Source: Allomyces arbusculus (taxonomy: Eukaryota > Blastocladiomycota > Blastocladiomycetes > Blastocladiales > Blastocladiaceae). Taken from it: 64,000 nucleotides of DNA. Below are positions 25,921 to 39,300 of the stretch, one piece after another; the stretch's first letter is position 1, and the number at the start of each line of letters is the position of its first letter. The notes below the pieces were generated by a model that was not told the DNA's origin, searched no databases, and saw only the letters and a program-made list of their open reading frames with translations. The stretch is from positions 372,001-436,000 of the forward strand of contig JADHYV010000002.1 of NCBI GenBank assembly GCA_027604705.1. Reading direction: 5' to 3'. A program made the position numbers and the translations under genes.

Positions 25921-26823
25921 TTACACCAACGCGGCTGCAAGCCCATGGCCAAAGTAACTTATGCCCTTGTCGCCGACCTTGAACTGCAAGTGGACAGGTT
26001 CGGGCAACATAGTGGGATTGCGTGCCATGGCGCGCTTGCCGCGCACGACCAACAGTTGGCCGTCGACGTCGCGCGAGTAGCCCGACTGGAGGGCTTTGAC
26101 GACGAGCACCGTATCGGCCAGCGAGGGGAGCGCGCGCGCAAGCATGTCGCCGTCCGGATCGCCGACGTTGTTCTGCGCTGTCGAGAGGAGTGCCGAGTTG
26201 GTCTGATCAAGCAGCAAGGTCGAGGTCAGCATCGGAACGGGACGAAACAGGGCCATCAAACGGGGGGGGGGGGGGGCATGACGCACTTCCTCGGCCAGCG
26301 CCAATATCCTGCGCACAAAGAGCACCACATCGTGGGATGTGACGGCCTCGGAGAAAATAAATGGCATCAGATCGTCGAGCAGGATCAGTGACGGCCCCGA
26401 TTGCCGCACTTGCCCCGCGATCAAGTCGGCCAAGGTCGCCAGCACGTCCGCGTGATGGTGCAGGTAAACGACGTTGCCCTTTGCTGGCTCAGTCGTCTTT
26501 GAGTACGGCGCTGGCGGCGCAACAGGCAGATTTGCGCCAGCAGGCAGGGTCGGGTCAACATAGTAGCGCGAGAGCGCGTCGATGAACAGGAACCGGTCGT
26601 TCGGCAGGTGCGCGAGATGCAAGGGTCCGCCGAGTTTGCGGCAGACATGCGCGTAGTGCAAAAAGAGCTGGTGCGTCGAGACGACGACCACAGGCCGCTG
26701 GAGAGTGTGTGCGGCAGCATGGACGAACGTGGGCAGCACAAACGCGGCGTCGACGCCCGTCTCGTGCACGACGGCCATGTGCCGCAGGTTGGACAGCTGC
26801 AGGTGCTGGATCAAGTCGAACAT
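25921..26823 (-). CDS. ELP6: Elp6, RecA-like subunit of the Elongator accessory subcomplex
   Basis: A single minus-strand exon encodes 300 aa; Elp6 is usually about 265-275. The first ATG in frame gives MFDLIQHLQLSNLRHMAVV. RecA-fold core pieces are VVVVSTHQLFLHYAHVCRKL, DRFLFIDALSR and SLILLDDLMPFIF. The best diagnostics are LVVKALQSGYSRDVDGQLLV and, at the very end, HLQFKVGDKGISYFGHG, which resemble the human ELP6 ending. Elp4, Elp5 and Elp6 form a hexameric ring that binds tRNA and regulates Elongator. A 15-base G run on the plus strand (26262-26276) encodes four prolines in a loop and is in frame. It is divergent from a dynein gene. Elp5 is the main alternative but fits the C-terminus less well. 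Confidence 0.8.
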   Translation of the reverse strand: MFDLIQHLQLSNLRHMAVVHETGVDAAFVLPTFVHAAAHTLQRPVVVVSTHQLFLHYAHVCRKLGGPLHLAHLPNDRFLFIDALSRYYVDPTLPAGANLPVAPPAPYSKTTEPAKGNVVYLHHHADVLATLADLIAGQVRQSGPSLILLDDLMPFIFSEAVTSHDVVLFVRRILALAEEVRHAPPPPRLMALFRPVPMLTSTLLLDQTNSALLSTAQNNVGDPDGDMLARALPSLADTVLVVKALQSGYSRDVDGQLLVVRGKRAMARNPTMLPEPVHLQFKVGDKGISYFGHGLAAALV

Positions 26824-27342
26824 TGCGATGAGGTTGGTGCCCGCAGCAAAAAGAGTGACAGCCAAGCGGCCCAGCGCGATCAAACAGCAGCAAAGAAGCA
26901 CCGAAGTAGCACCCAAGGTCGAACATGCAACACGTGGTTTTCGCGTGGCTTCAGAGCGTCTCTTGCGCGTCTCGCAGCCAAACGAACGCTGATCAATACC
27001 TAGCGGGTCGCTGCGGTTGGTTGCCCGCCAGCCGCCGCGCCGGTCGCCCGCACCCGCTTTCGCTGCGGAATCCTGCCCAAACTTGCCGCAAAGTATCCGG
27101 GGCCGTTGACGACGCTCTGATCGCCCACCTTCAACCACCTGGGCTGCCCATTCCCGGCAGATTCCCGTTCAGCCATCGCATTCACCACACCGTCAGCCCC
27201 CATTACCTGCGAATTTTGCACTCTCCAAATCAGTCCCCTTCGGACTCTTTTTCCCTCTCGCGGCGCAAGCGGCCGCCCTGACCACGGCGCCGGACTGCCC
27301 GGTCTTTATCTCGCCTCGCCAACCAACCACAAGTCGCTAACC
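26824..27342. promoter_or_regulatory. Divergent promoter region of ELP6 and the inner-arm dynein gene
   Basis: This 519-bp interval separates the two start codons. No TATA box is obvious. The ELP6 frame remains open for about 315 bp upstream but lacks an ATG, so it is treated as untranslated. No other gene is seen. Confidence 0.35.
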
Positions 27343-30300
27343 ATGTCCACATCGAAGCAACCGCCTGCTGCCGACGATCAATCAGCGAGGATACAGGACC
27401 GCAGCGTTCCCCTTAAGGGTAATCTCTCTCTCTCACTTTCGCACAGCTTGCCGCACAAGCTCAACGCCCTGCTCCCCAATAGACCTGCTGCGGCTCTCGC
27501 GCGACGTCCGGAGCTCGCCCGCCAACCCGCTCGCCAGTTTACGGCCTCATCCACCACCACCACGCCGCGCGCACTCGTCCTCGACGCACGCGCACGGTCG
27601 CGCAGCCGACAACGATGCCGACCCGCTCGCGCACGGGCTCAGCAATGGCACGAGCCCGACCAAGCGCAACTCGCTCAATAAGTATGGTGCACCGCTGCCG
27701 GGACCCGCCATCCCGGGCGTGACCGGCGGGTACATGGCCACGTCGGGCCAGGCGCAGTCGGCCATGGACTATGCGCTCAAGACGAAGCGGTCGCGCGCAG
27801 TCAATGACGCTGACGGCTGGGATGGCCGAAATTCGCAGCGGCCGTTGCGCACGCTGATTCTCGAGTTTGTCGCGTACGTTGGGGCCGAGCATGTGAGAAC
27901 GAGTATCTGATCTCGACTAATATGCTGGTGTTCCCGATTTTGCTTATAGTGAACAGGAAAAAAGCAGGTCGTTTGACGAGACGACGCTGCGCACGGTTCA
28001 GACCATGGTCTTGGACCACGCGGCCGACGTTCATTACGCGAGCGAAGACGAGCGTGTCGAGGTAGACCCCGTCCATGTTTGACTTCTCACCACCGCTCCG
28101 TTACTCATTCTGCCCCCCCCCCCCCATAGTCTTTGATCGGCGTCCTGCGCAAGTCGATTGCCAACCAGGACCCGTTCCTGATGGAGCCCATCATGCTCAC
28201 GCGCATCGAGCGGCGCATCCCGCTCTTTATTCGACGGCAGTATACGCAAGAGATTGCCGCCATGCTCAAGGCCGTCAACGACAACTGGAATGAGAGCAAC
28301 CAGGATGCGACGTTGCGCACCATTCTCGCATCGACGCCGCGCAAGCGCCGGTCACGGACCGTGACGGGCAGCCAGTCGCTGCCGAATCTCGCATCGGGCT
28401 CGCTTTCCAGCCAAGACCAGCTCACGTCACGGACCAGTATCGACGGCGGCGCCGGCGGGGTCGCTGCATCGATTTCGTCCCTGGCCAGCGGCGGCATGGT
28501 CCTCACGCTCTCGCCGCCCGTAGAACCCCTCTCGGCGCAGCGCTCGCGGCTCCCGTCTGGGTGGCGCCCGCGGTACCTCGACAACCACGCCAAAATGGAG
28601 CGCATCCTGTTTATTACGCACCCGGCCGTGCGGTTCATCATCGAGTCCTGGAACCTGCTCGACTCAACGCGGCTCTTCTCGCCCAACGATTTCCGCGTCA
28701 CGCCGGGGCCGTACCGGTACTCGGTCTTCAAGTCGATCCTGATCGTGCAGGCCGAGCGCAGCCGCGAAAAGATTCTCAACGGCTGGTACATGGGGGTCCT
28801 GCGGTGCTTTTACGACGCACTCGTCAAGTCGGCCAAGCGCCGGCCAGCGTTTGGGGTCGAGAACGCTGGTGGCGCTCTGTCGCCAGCCGAGGCTCACAGG
28901 GCCAGCCCGCACGCGGCCCTGGTCATGGCCCCACCGCAGGTGATGCCGTCGGAACGGCTCTTCGATTGCGCCAACACGTTGGTCCGCAACCAGATCATTT
29001 CGTCGGCGTTGCGGTCGCTCGACGACTATGTCGCGCTATTTGATCCGGCTGACCCTCAGTACTCACCCTTGGCCGCGCCCGGGTTCTTTGTCAAGGTCTC
29101 GCTCGCCGTCGGTAACGAGACCGTGACGGGGGACCACCCGCTGGCATTCACGGCGCCGAGACTCGAGCTGCCGGGTGACGACAGCAAGCCCGCGCCGACG
29201 AAACCAGCGGCGGCGCCGGTGCACATTCAGTTCGACCCGCCGCTCGCCGACATTGAGACGGGTGTACTCGATGGGATCACCTACATCACGCGGCCAATCG
29301 AGTCGATTCCGATGGTGCAGTCGGTCATTTACCACGCATCGGCCGCGCAATTGTTCCAGGCGCCGGCCGGGCGGCTGTCGAATGCGTTCACGCTCATGAA
29401 AGTGCGCGTGCAGGAGGAGGTGCTGCAGCGGATTGCGCAGCGGCTCAAGCGCGTCATGGAGGGCAATTTTGCGAGTATCAATGCGTTTATTCGCAGGTAC
29501 GACGCGCTGCTCACGGTCATGGACACGGTGCACGAACAAGACATTGCCGTGTTCTTCAAGGAGGAGCATTCATTTCACGACTACTCGCAGGCACGTTTGA
29601 TGTTTGAGTACTCCCTTGCATAGACAAACTCCAGATCTAACATCCTCGAACTTGCCGAATCACAGCAAGTCGAGCATTTTTACGACATTTCACGCACGGT
29701 CCTGGCCATGCCCGCCGCCGTCGAGTTCCCTATGGTCGTGCTCAACATGGAGCAGCTGCACCGCGCCATCTCGGTGCGCGCCGTGGCATTGGCCAACCAG
29801 TACCTGAGCCAAATATCACGGATCTCGATCATTCGGCAAACCAAGCTGAATCAAGATTTCATGGTCGTCGAGGAACGCGCGCTCTGCGTGCCCGAAAATT
29901 TTAACGAGATGGAGGAGATTCTTGTCTTCATGAAACGCGCGCGTGAAACGACCTTGCCGGCGCTCTTTTCGGAAATTGACGACGCGAGCAAGCGGCTCAT
30001 CTACCTCGTCGACTATTGCGCACTGACGCCTGAAAACATTGAACTCAACAACATCACGTTCCACTGGCCGGCACGGATCCACGCGGCGCTCGCGCGGCAT
30101 GATGAGATCATGGCCGAGGCCAAACGCAAGAACATGGAGAACCTGTTTGAGCGGCGCACGCGATTCATTGCCGAGCTCGAGGACCTCGCCAAGCAAGTGT
30201 CGGAGCTGGCCGACGTCGGCGACGTGGACGAAATGCCGTTCTACGTCAAAAAGGTCCAAGGAATCCAGAAGCAGCTCGCGACGGCGCTCGAGACGATTGC

Positions 30301-33300
30301 CGTCTTCAACAAGGAGGAGGAATTGTTCGGGCTGGAGATCACGACGTATCCACGCCGCAAGGCCATTCTCGACGCGCTCGAGCCGTACCAGGCGCTGTAT
30401 GCGTGCGGGACCGCGTTCCAAAAGGCCTACCGCCGGTTTATGGATGGCCCGCTCATGGAGCTCGATGCAGAATCGGTCGAGGCTGAGATTGACGCATTGC
30501 GCCGCGAAACGTTCCGTGTCGGCACGCTCGTCGCCAGCGTCGCGCAGCCGCAAAAGATTGTCGCGCACATCAAGGAGAAGATTGACGAGTTCTTGCTCAA
30601 CATGCCAGTGATTCGGATCCTGTGTAACGTCGGGTTGCGCGACCGGCACTGGAAGGACATGTCGACGGCGGCGGGCGTCAACATGAAGCCCGACGCAACC
30701 ACGTCGCTGCGCAAGATCTTGAAGATGGGGCTCGACGAGTTCTACCCGCGGTTCCAGGAAATCTCCGAGTCGGCGTCCAAAGAGTACTCGCTCGAGAAGG
30801 CGATTCAGAAAATGGTCAAGGAGTGGGAACCGCTCTTCTTCAACTGCATCGCATATCGCGAGACGGGCACGTACATCTTGTCGGCGCTCGACGACGTGCA
30901 GCAGCTGCTCGACGACCACATTGTCAAGACGCAAAGTATGCGCAGCTCGCCCTACATCAAGCCATTTGACGCCGAAATTAAAGACTGGGAGCACAAGCTC
31001 GTGACGTGCCAAGAGATCATCGACGAGTGGCTCAAGGTGCAGGCGACGTGGCTCTACCTCGAGCCGATCTTTTCGTCCGAGGATATCATGAACCAGATGC
31101 CCGAGGAGGGCAAGAAATTCCGAGCTGTCGACGCGTCGTGGAAGAAAATCATGAAGCGCACCGTCGAGGAGCGGTATATCATGACCGTTACGGCGCACGA
31201 GGGGATGCTCGACGAGTTGCGCGGCGATAACGCGCTGCTCGAGCAGATTCTCAAGGGGCTCAACAACTACCTCGAGATCAAGCGGCTCTACTTCCCGCGC
31301 TTCTTTTTCCTGTCGAACGACGAGATGCTCGAGATCTTGTCGGAGACCAAAGACCCGACGCGCGTGCAGCCGCACTTGAAAAAGTGTTTCGAAGGGATTG
31401 CGTCGCTCGAGTTCCAAGAGAACCTCGACATCACGGCGCTCATCAGCGGTGAAGGCGAAAAGCTGCCGCTCGTGACCAAGATTTCTACGTCCGAGGCCAA
31501 GGGGTCGGTCGAAAAGTGGCTGCTGCAGGTCGAGGACGAAATGATTAAGGCCGTGCGCGCCACGGTGCTCGCGGCTCTCACCGACTTTGCGGCGAACCCG
31601 CTCGAGAAATGGGTGCTCAACTGGCCGGGCCAAGCCGTGCTCTGCGTGAGCTGCATCGACTGGACGAAATGCATTGAGGTTGCTGTGGCCTCAGGTCAGG
31701 CCGGCGCGCTCGCCGAGTTTGCGGCCAAGTGCACGGCCGATCTCAACTTGATTCTCAAGCTGATTCGCGGTGAGTTTGGCAAACTGTCCAAGATGGAACT
31801 TATGACACTCGGCGCCCTGGTCGTCATCAACGTGCACAACCGCGACGTGGTCGCGCAACTCGCGGCCGACCAGCTCAAGAGCACATCCGACTTTGCCTGG
31901 CTGAGCCAACTGCGGTACTATTGGGAAAACGACGACGTGTCGGTCAAGATGATCAATGCGACGCGCAAGTACGGCTACGAGTACCTCGGCAACAGCCCAC
32001 GGCTCGTTGTGACGCCGCTCACGGACCGGTGTTACCGCACGCTGATTGGTGCGCTGCACCTCAACCTCGGCGGCGCGCCCGAAGGACCCGCGGGCACAGG
32101 CAAGACGGAAACGACCAAAGACTTGGCCAAGGCCCTCGCCAAGCAGTGTGTTGTCTTCAACTGCTCCGACGGGCTCGATTACATTGCCATGGGCAAGTTC
32201 TTCAAGGGTCTCGCGTCGTCGGGCGCGTGGGCGTGCTTTGACGAGTTCAACCGTATCGACCTCGAGGTGCTGTCGGTCGTTGCGCAGCAGATTCTCACAA
32301 TTCAACGCGCGATCGCCCTCAAGGCCAAAACGCTCGTGTTTGAAGGCAGCACGCTCAATCTGAACACGGGCTGCGCCGTCTTTATCACCATGAACCCGGG
32401 CTACGCGGGCCGGTCGGAATTGCCTGATAACCTGAAGGCACTGTTCCGCAGCGTTGCCATGATGGTGCCCGACTATGCCCTGATTGCCGAAATCACACTC
32501 TACTCGTACGGGTTCATGGAGGCGCGACTGCTTGCGCGCAAGATTGCGGCCACGTACCGTCTGTGCTCAGAACAGCTCTCGTCGCAGGACCATTATGACT
32601 ACGGGATGCGCGCTGTCAAATCGGTGCTTGTCGCGGCCGGCAACCTCAAGATGAAGTTCCCCAAGGAGAACGAGGACGTTCTCGTGCTGCGGTCGATTAT
32701 TGACGTGAACCTGCCCAAGTTTTTGTCGCAGGACGTGGGCCTGTTCCGCGGCATCGTCTCGGATCTGTTCCCGGGCGTGCAACTGCCGAAAATGGACTAC
32801 ACGGAGCTCGAAAACGCGATTGCGCGCGTGTGCCAGCAGCGCAACCTGCAGCTCGTGCCGCCGTTCCTCGAAAAGATTATTCAGCTGTACGAGATGATGC
32901 TCGTGCGGCACGGGTACATGCTCGTGGGCGAGACCGGGTCGGGCAAGACGTGCTGCTACCGCGTGCTCGCCGACGCCATGACGCTGCTCGCAAGCGAGGG
33001 CAGCACCGAGTACACCAAAGTGCAGTTCAAGGTCATCAACCCGAAAAGTATCCCCATGGGCCAGCTCTACGGCCAGTTTGATCCGGTCAGCCACGAGTGG
33101 ACCGACGGCGTCTTGGCCACGAGTTTCCGGTCGTACGCGTCGTCGACGTCGCCCGACCGCAAATGGGTCATTTTCGATGGGCCCGTCGATGCGGTGTGGA
33201 TTGAAAACATGAACACGGTGCTCGACGACAACAAGAAGCTTTGTTTGATGAGCGGCGAAATTATCCAGCTCTCCAATACCATGTCGCTGCAGTTTGAGGT

Positions 33301-36300
33301 GCGTGACTTGGCGGTCGCGTCGGTACGTTCATGCTTCTCACCGCGGTGGACAATATCCTTTTTCCTTCAGATGAATAGCTAACGATCATTCGTTTGGCTT
33401 TTAGCCGGCGACGGTCAGTCGCTGCGGTATGGTCTTCCTCGAGCCGGAGCGGCTAGGGTGGCAGCCGCTCGTCGACTCGTGGTACAACACGCTGCCGTTC
33501 CTCGCGCCCGAAGAAATGGCCGAGCTCAAGGAGCTGATCGCCAAGCACGTCGCGGACAGCATCAAGTTTGTGCGCCGCGAGTGCAAGGAGCTGGCCACGT
33601 CGCAGGACATTCCCGTCGTGAACTCACTCGTGCAGTTTATCGACGCGCAGATTGACCCACTGCGCACGCAGGAATCCGGCTCGTCGTCGTCATTGGCGTG
33701 CTTGTCATCCGATGGCCGCGTTACATATCTCCGCTCCGTGTTCTACCTGTCGCTCGTGTGGTCGATTGGTGGGCTCTTGGACTCGGCCAGCCAAATCAAG
33801 TTTGACGCGTACCTCCGCCAGTCGGCACCGAGCGTGTTCCCGGCGGGTAACACCGTGTACGACTACGTCTACAGCACGACGCCTGGGCAGTGGCAAACGT
33901 GGATGGACCGGTTCCAGCAGCGCGTCGAGATTCCCAAGACGGCCGAGTACAACGAGATCATCATCCCGACCAAGGACACGATCCGTTACGATTTCCTGCT
34001 TGACGTGGCCGTGACGCACCACCGGTCGATGCTGCTCGTGGGCCCCACAGGCACGGGCAAGTCCAAGTACATTTCGCGCAAGCTGCTGTCGGGTTTGCCG
34101 TCGACGTTCTCGCCGATCTTTGTCAATTTTTCGGCGCGCACGAGCGCCAACCAGACGCAGGACATTATCATGGCCAAGCTCGACAAGCGGCGCAAGGGCG
34201 TGTTTGGGCCTCCTCTCGGCAAGCGCTACGTGATTTTTGTGGACGATCTCAACGTGCCCGAGGTCGAAGTGTATGGCGCGCAGCCACCAATCGAGCTGCT
34301 GCGGCAATGGTACGACCACGGCAACTGGTACGACCGCAAGGACACGAGCAAGCTCGAGCTGATCGACATTCAGTTTGTTGCGGCTATGGGCCCACCGGGT
34401 GGCGGGCGCAACCAAGTGACGCCGCGCTTTTTGCGGCACTTCCATCAGGTCGGCATCAACTCATTTGACCACTTGACGCTCAAGCAAATCTTTTCAGCGC
34501 TCCTATCGTGGCATTTCACGAGCGGCGAGTTTGTGACCGAGGTTGCCAAGCTGTGCCAGCCCTTGGTCAGCGCGACGCTGTCGCTCTACTCGTGGGCCGT
34601 CGCACACTTGCTGCCGACCCCCGCCAAGTCGCACTACACGTTCAACCTTCGCGATTTCTCAAAAGTCATACAGGGTCTCACGTTGTCAAAGTCGTCGGCC
34701 TACACGACGCCCCAGACCATGATCAAGCTGTGGACGCACGAGGCGTTGCGCGTGTTTTACGACCGTCTCGTCTCGACGCAGGACCAGGATGCGCTCTTGA
34801 TTCAGCTCAAGCACACGCTGACCTCGGATCTCGGCGTCGCAAATCCCGGCACGCTGTTTGATCACGGCCGCATTAACGCGGCCATGTTTGGCGATTTCGG
34901 CGACAACAGCGACTATACGGAAATGGAGGTCACGCCTGAGCTGAACGAAAAGCTCGCGGCTAAGCTCGTCGACTACAACAACATGAACAAGAACAAGATG
35001 AGCCTCGTGCTGTTCCAGTTTGCCATCGAGCATATTGCGCGCATTTGCCGAATTCTCAAGCTGCCGGGCGGCAACGGCCTGCTGGTCGGCGTCGGCGGCA
35101 GTGGGCGCCAGTCGTTGACGCGCCTCGCCGCGTTCATGTGCAACACGAACCTGTTCCAGATTGAGATTTCCAAGAGCTACTCCAAGGTTGAGTGGCGCGA
35201 CGACCTCAAGCGGCTGCTGCGCGCGTCTGGCGTCGAGAACAAGCCGACCGTATTTTTGTTCAGCGACACGCAGGTCAAGGATGAGTCGTTTATCGAGGAC
35301 GTATCTAACTTGCTCAACGCCGGCGACGTGCCCAACATTTTTCCCAACGACGAGCGGCAAGCCCTCATTGACGCGGTCATTGGTGACGCAACAGCGGCGG
35401 GTAAGGCCGGTGACGGCTCGCCTGCAGCCATTTACAACTACTTTGTCAACCGCGTGCGCAAAAACCTGCACATCATTCTGTGCATGTCGCCGATTGGCGA
35501 CGCGTTTCGCAACCGGCTGCGCCAATTCTCGTCAATTGTCAATTGCTGCGCAATTGACTGGTTCCACGCGTGGCCTGGCGAAGCCCTGGTTGCCGTGGCG
35601 CACAACTCGCTCCAGTCGGTCGAGCTCGACTCGGCCATTCGTGACGGCGTCATTGAAATGTGCCAGCAGTTCCACCAATCGACGTCCACCTACTCGGTCA
35701 AGTTCAAGGCGTCGCTCGGCCGGTTCAACTACGTGACGCCAACGTCATACCTGGAGCTACTTCACGCCTACAAAACGCTGCTCACCCTCAAGCGCGACCA
35801 GGTCACGACGGTGCGCAGCCGGTACTTGGCCGGATTGGACAAGCTGCGGCAAGCAGCCGAGGCCGTGGCGCACATGCAGACGGAGCTGGCGGATTTGCAG
35901 CCGCAGCTGATCAAAACGTCCGAAGAGACGACGCTCATGCTCGAAACAATCGCGACGGAGTCCAAGGAGGTCGAGGCCAAGAAGGAAGTCGTTGCAGCCG
36001 ACGAGGCCGTCGCGTCCAAAAAGGCAGACGAGTCGTCGGCCATGAAGAGCGAGTGCGAGGCCGACTTGGCCGAGGCGCTGCCACTTCTAAACGCGGCTTT
36101 GGCCGCGCTCGACACGCTCAAGAAGCAAGATATTGACCTGGTTAAAGCCATGAAGAACCCGCCCGACGGCGTCAAGCTGGTCATGGAGGCCGTGTGTGTC
36201 ATGAAGGACATCAAGCCCGACAAAATCCCCGACCCAGCAGGCACGGGCAAGATGCTCATCGACTATTGGAAGACGTCGCTCAAGATGATTGGCGACGGTC

Positions 36301-39300
36301 GGTTCCTCGAGTCACTCAAGCTCTACGACAAAGACAACATTCAGCCGCACATCATGAAAAAGATTCGCGCGACCTACATTCCCAACCCTGAGTTTCGACC
36401 AGAAAAAGTGCGCAACGCGTCGTCAGCCGCCGAGGGGCTCTGCTCGTGGGTCATTGCCATGGAGGCCTATGATCGCGTCATCAAGGTCGTCGCGCCCAAG
36501 CAAGAGGCGCTCAAGTTGGCCGAGGCCGAGCTCGAGGTGCAAATGAAGAGTCTCAACGAGAAGCGCGCCATGCTCAACGAGGTCGTGCAGCGGCTCGAAA
36601 GCTTGCAGGCCAATCTGACGGCGCTGCAAAACAAGAAGCAGTCACTCGAGGCGCAGGTCGATAACTGCGAGAAGCAGCTGGATCGCGCCAAGAAGCTGCT
36701 CGATGGTCTCGGCGGCGAGCGGCAGCGCTGGACCGAAGTGGTTGCTGCGCTCAACATCACCTACACGGCGCTGACGGGCGACGTGCTGATCTCGTCGGGC
36801 GTCATTGCGTACCTCGGCGCGTTCACCAAAATGTATCGCAACGACATCATTTCAGACTGGGTTGCGCAGGCCAAGGAACTCTCAATTCCGTGCTCGGCAC
36901 ACTTTTCGCTGGGCAAGACACTCGGCGATCCGATTTTGATTCGCAGCTGGAACATTGCCGGACTCCCGTCCGACGATTTTTCCGTCGACAATGGCGTCAT
37001 TGTCCAGAATGCGCGTCGGTGGCCGCTTATGATCGATCCGCAGGGCCAGGCCAACAAGTGGATCAAGAACATGGAGAAGGAGCGCAACCTGCAAGTCATC
37101 AAGCTGACCGACGGCGACTATTTGCGCACGCTCGAAAACTCGATTCAGTTCGGCACGCCCGTCTTGCTCGAAAACGTCAAGGAGGAGCTCGACCCGATTC
37201 TCGAGCCGCTGCTGCAAAAGCAAACGTTCAAGTCGGGCGGTTCGATTTGCATTCGCTTGGGCGACTCGACCATCGAGTACTCACCCGACTTCAAGCTCTA
37301 TATCACGACCAAGCTGCGCAACCCACACTACCTGCCCGAGCTCCAGACCAAGGTCTCGCTGCTCAACTTCATGATCACGCCGGAAGGGCTCGAGGACCAG
37401 CTACTCGGGATTGTCGTGAAAAAGGAGCGACCCGAACTTGAGGAGGAGAAGGGCCAGCTCATTTTGCAGTCGGCCGACAACAAGCGCCGGCTCAAGGAGA
37501 TTGAGGACCGCATTCTCGAGATTCTGTCGGCGTCCGAGGGCAACATTCTCGAAAACTCGGCAGCCATTGAGGTCTTGTCATCGTCCAAGGTGCTCTCCAA
37601 CGAGATCACGGAAAAGCAAATGATTGCCGACGAGACGGAAAAGAAGATTGACGAGACGCGCGACAGCTACCGCCCGATCGCGTTCCACTCGGCCATGCTC
37701 TTTTTCTGCATCGCCGAGCTCGTCAATATCGACCCAATGTATCAGTACTCTCTCAACTGGTACATTGATCTCTACACGGCGAGCATCGTGCAGAGCGCCA
37801 AGTCGACCGTCATCAAGAAGCGCATTGCCAATCTCGAGACGCACTTTACTTACTCGTTGTATGCAAACGTGTGCCGGTCGCTGTTTGAAAAGGACAAGCT
37901 CTTGTTTTCTTTCTTGCTCAACACGAGCATCATGCTCTCGCGCAAGGAGATTGACCCGGCCGAGCTCTCGTTCCTGCTCACGGGTGGTCTGGCGCTCGAA
38001 AATTCGATGCCGAAACCCGCCGATTGCGCGTCATGGCTGTCAGATCGCAGCTGGAACGAGCTTTGCCGGCTCGCCGAGTTACCCAACCTGCAAGGGCTCG
38101 CGACCGAGTTTTCATCGCAGGAGTGGAAGCCGCTCAACGACCACCCGGTGCCACAAGAGTACGAGTTCTCGCCACGGTGGGCCGGCATCCCGGACCTGTC
38201 CAAGCTCTGCATCATTCGGTGCCTGCGGCCCGAGCGCATCGTGCCGTGCATCCAGACCTTTGTGCGCAACAAGCTCGGTCAAAAGTTTATCGAGCCGCCG
38301 ACGTTTGATTTGGCGGGCAGTTACGAAGATTCGAGCAACAGGACGCCGCTCATCTTCATTCTCTCGCCGGGAGTGGACCCGATGGCCGCGTACGCCATTT
38401 TTCTGTCCTTCTCCTAGAATCGGCCGTCACTCACCGTTGCGCCTATCAATAATAGGCTGCTCAAATTCGGAGACGCCAAGGGGCTGTCCGGATCTCAATT
38501 GTCCAGTATTTCGCTCGGTCAAGGGCAAGGTCCAATCGCGGCGCAAATGATCAAGGACGCGCAAAAAGCGGGCGGCTGGGTCGTGCTGCAAAACTGCCAC
38601 TTGGCCGTGAGTTGGATGTCGGTGCTGGAAAAGATCACCGATGACATGGCCTCGGCGACGCTGCACAGCGATTTCCGGCTGTGGCTCACGTCCTACCCGT
38701 CGGCCAAGTTCCCAGCATCAATTTTGCAAAACGGCGTCAAGATGACCAACGAGCCGCCCAAGGGGCTCAAGGCAAACTTGACCAAGAGCTACTTGAGCGA
38801 CCCAGTCTCGGATGAGCAGTTCTACAAGTCGTGCGCCAAGCCGGCATGGGAGCGGCTTTTGTTTGCGCTCTGCTTCTTCCACGGTCTCGTGCAGGAGCGG
38901 CGCAACTTTGGCCCGCTTGGGTGGAATATCCCGTACGAGTTCAACGAAAGCGACCTCCGGATCAGCGTGCGCCAGCTGCTCATGTTCCTGACCGAGTACG
39001 AGACGGTTCCGTACGAGGCCATCAACTACTTGACAGGCGAGTGTAATTATGGCGGCCGTGTCACCGACGACTGGGATCGCCGCACACTGCGCAACCTGCT
39101 ATCGCAATTCTACAACCCGCTTGTGGTCACGGACGACGCATACAAGTTTAGCAACTGCGCCGAGTATGGTATTCCCCCTGTGCCGGGCCACGCCAACGTG
39201 CTCAAGCACATCAAGGACTTGCCGCTGCTGCAGAGCCCGCAAGTATTTGGTATCCACGAAAACGGCGACATTACGCGGCAGCTCGCCGAAACGCGGCTCT

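Noticed and set aside
27419-27446. A 28-nt intron near the start of the dynein gene ending at CACAG
   Set aside because: Too short for the spliceosome compared with all others here. The acceptor AATAG at 27480-27482 gives a 64-nt intron in the same phase.
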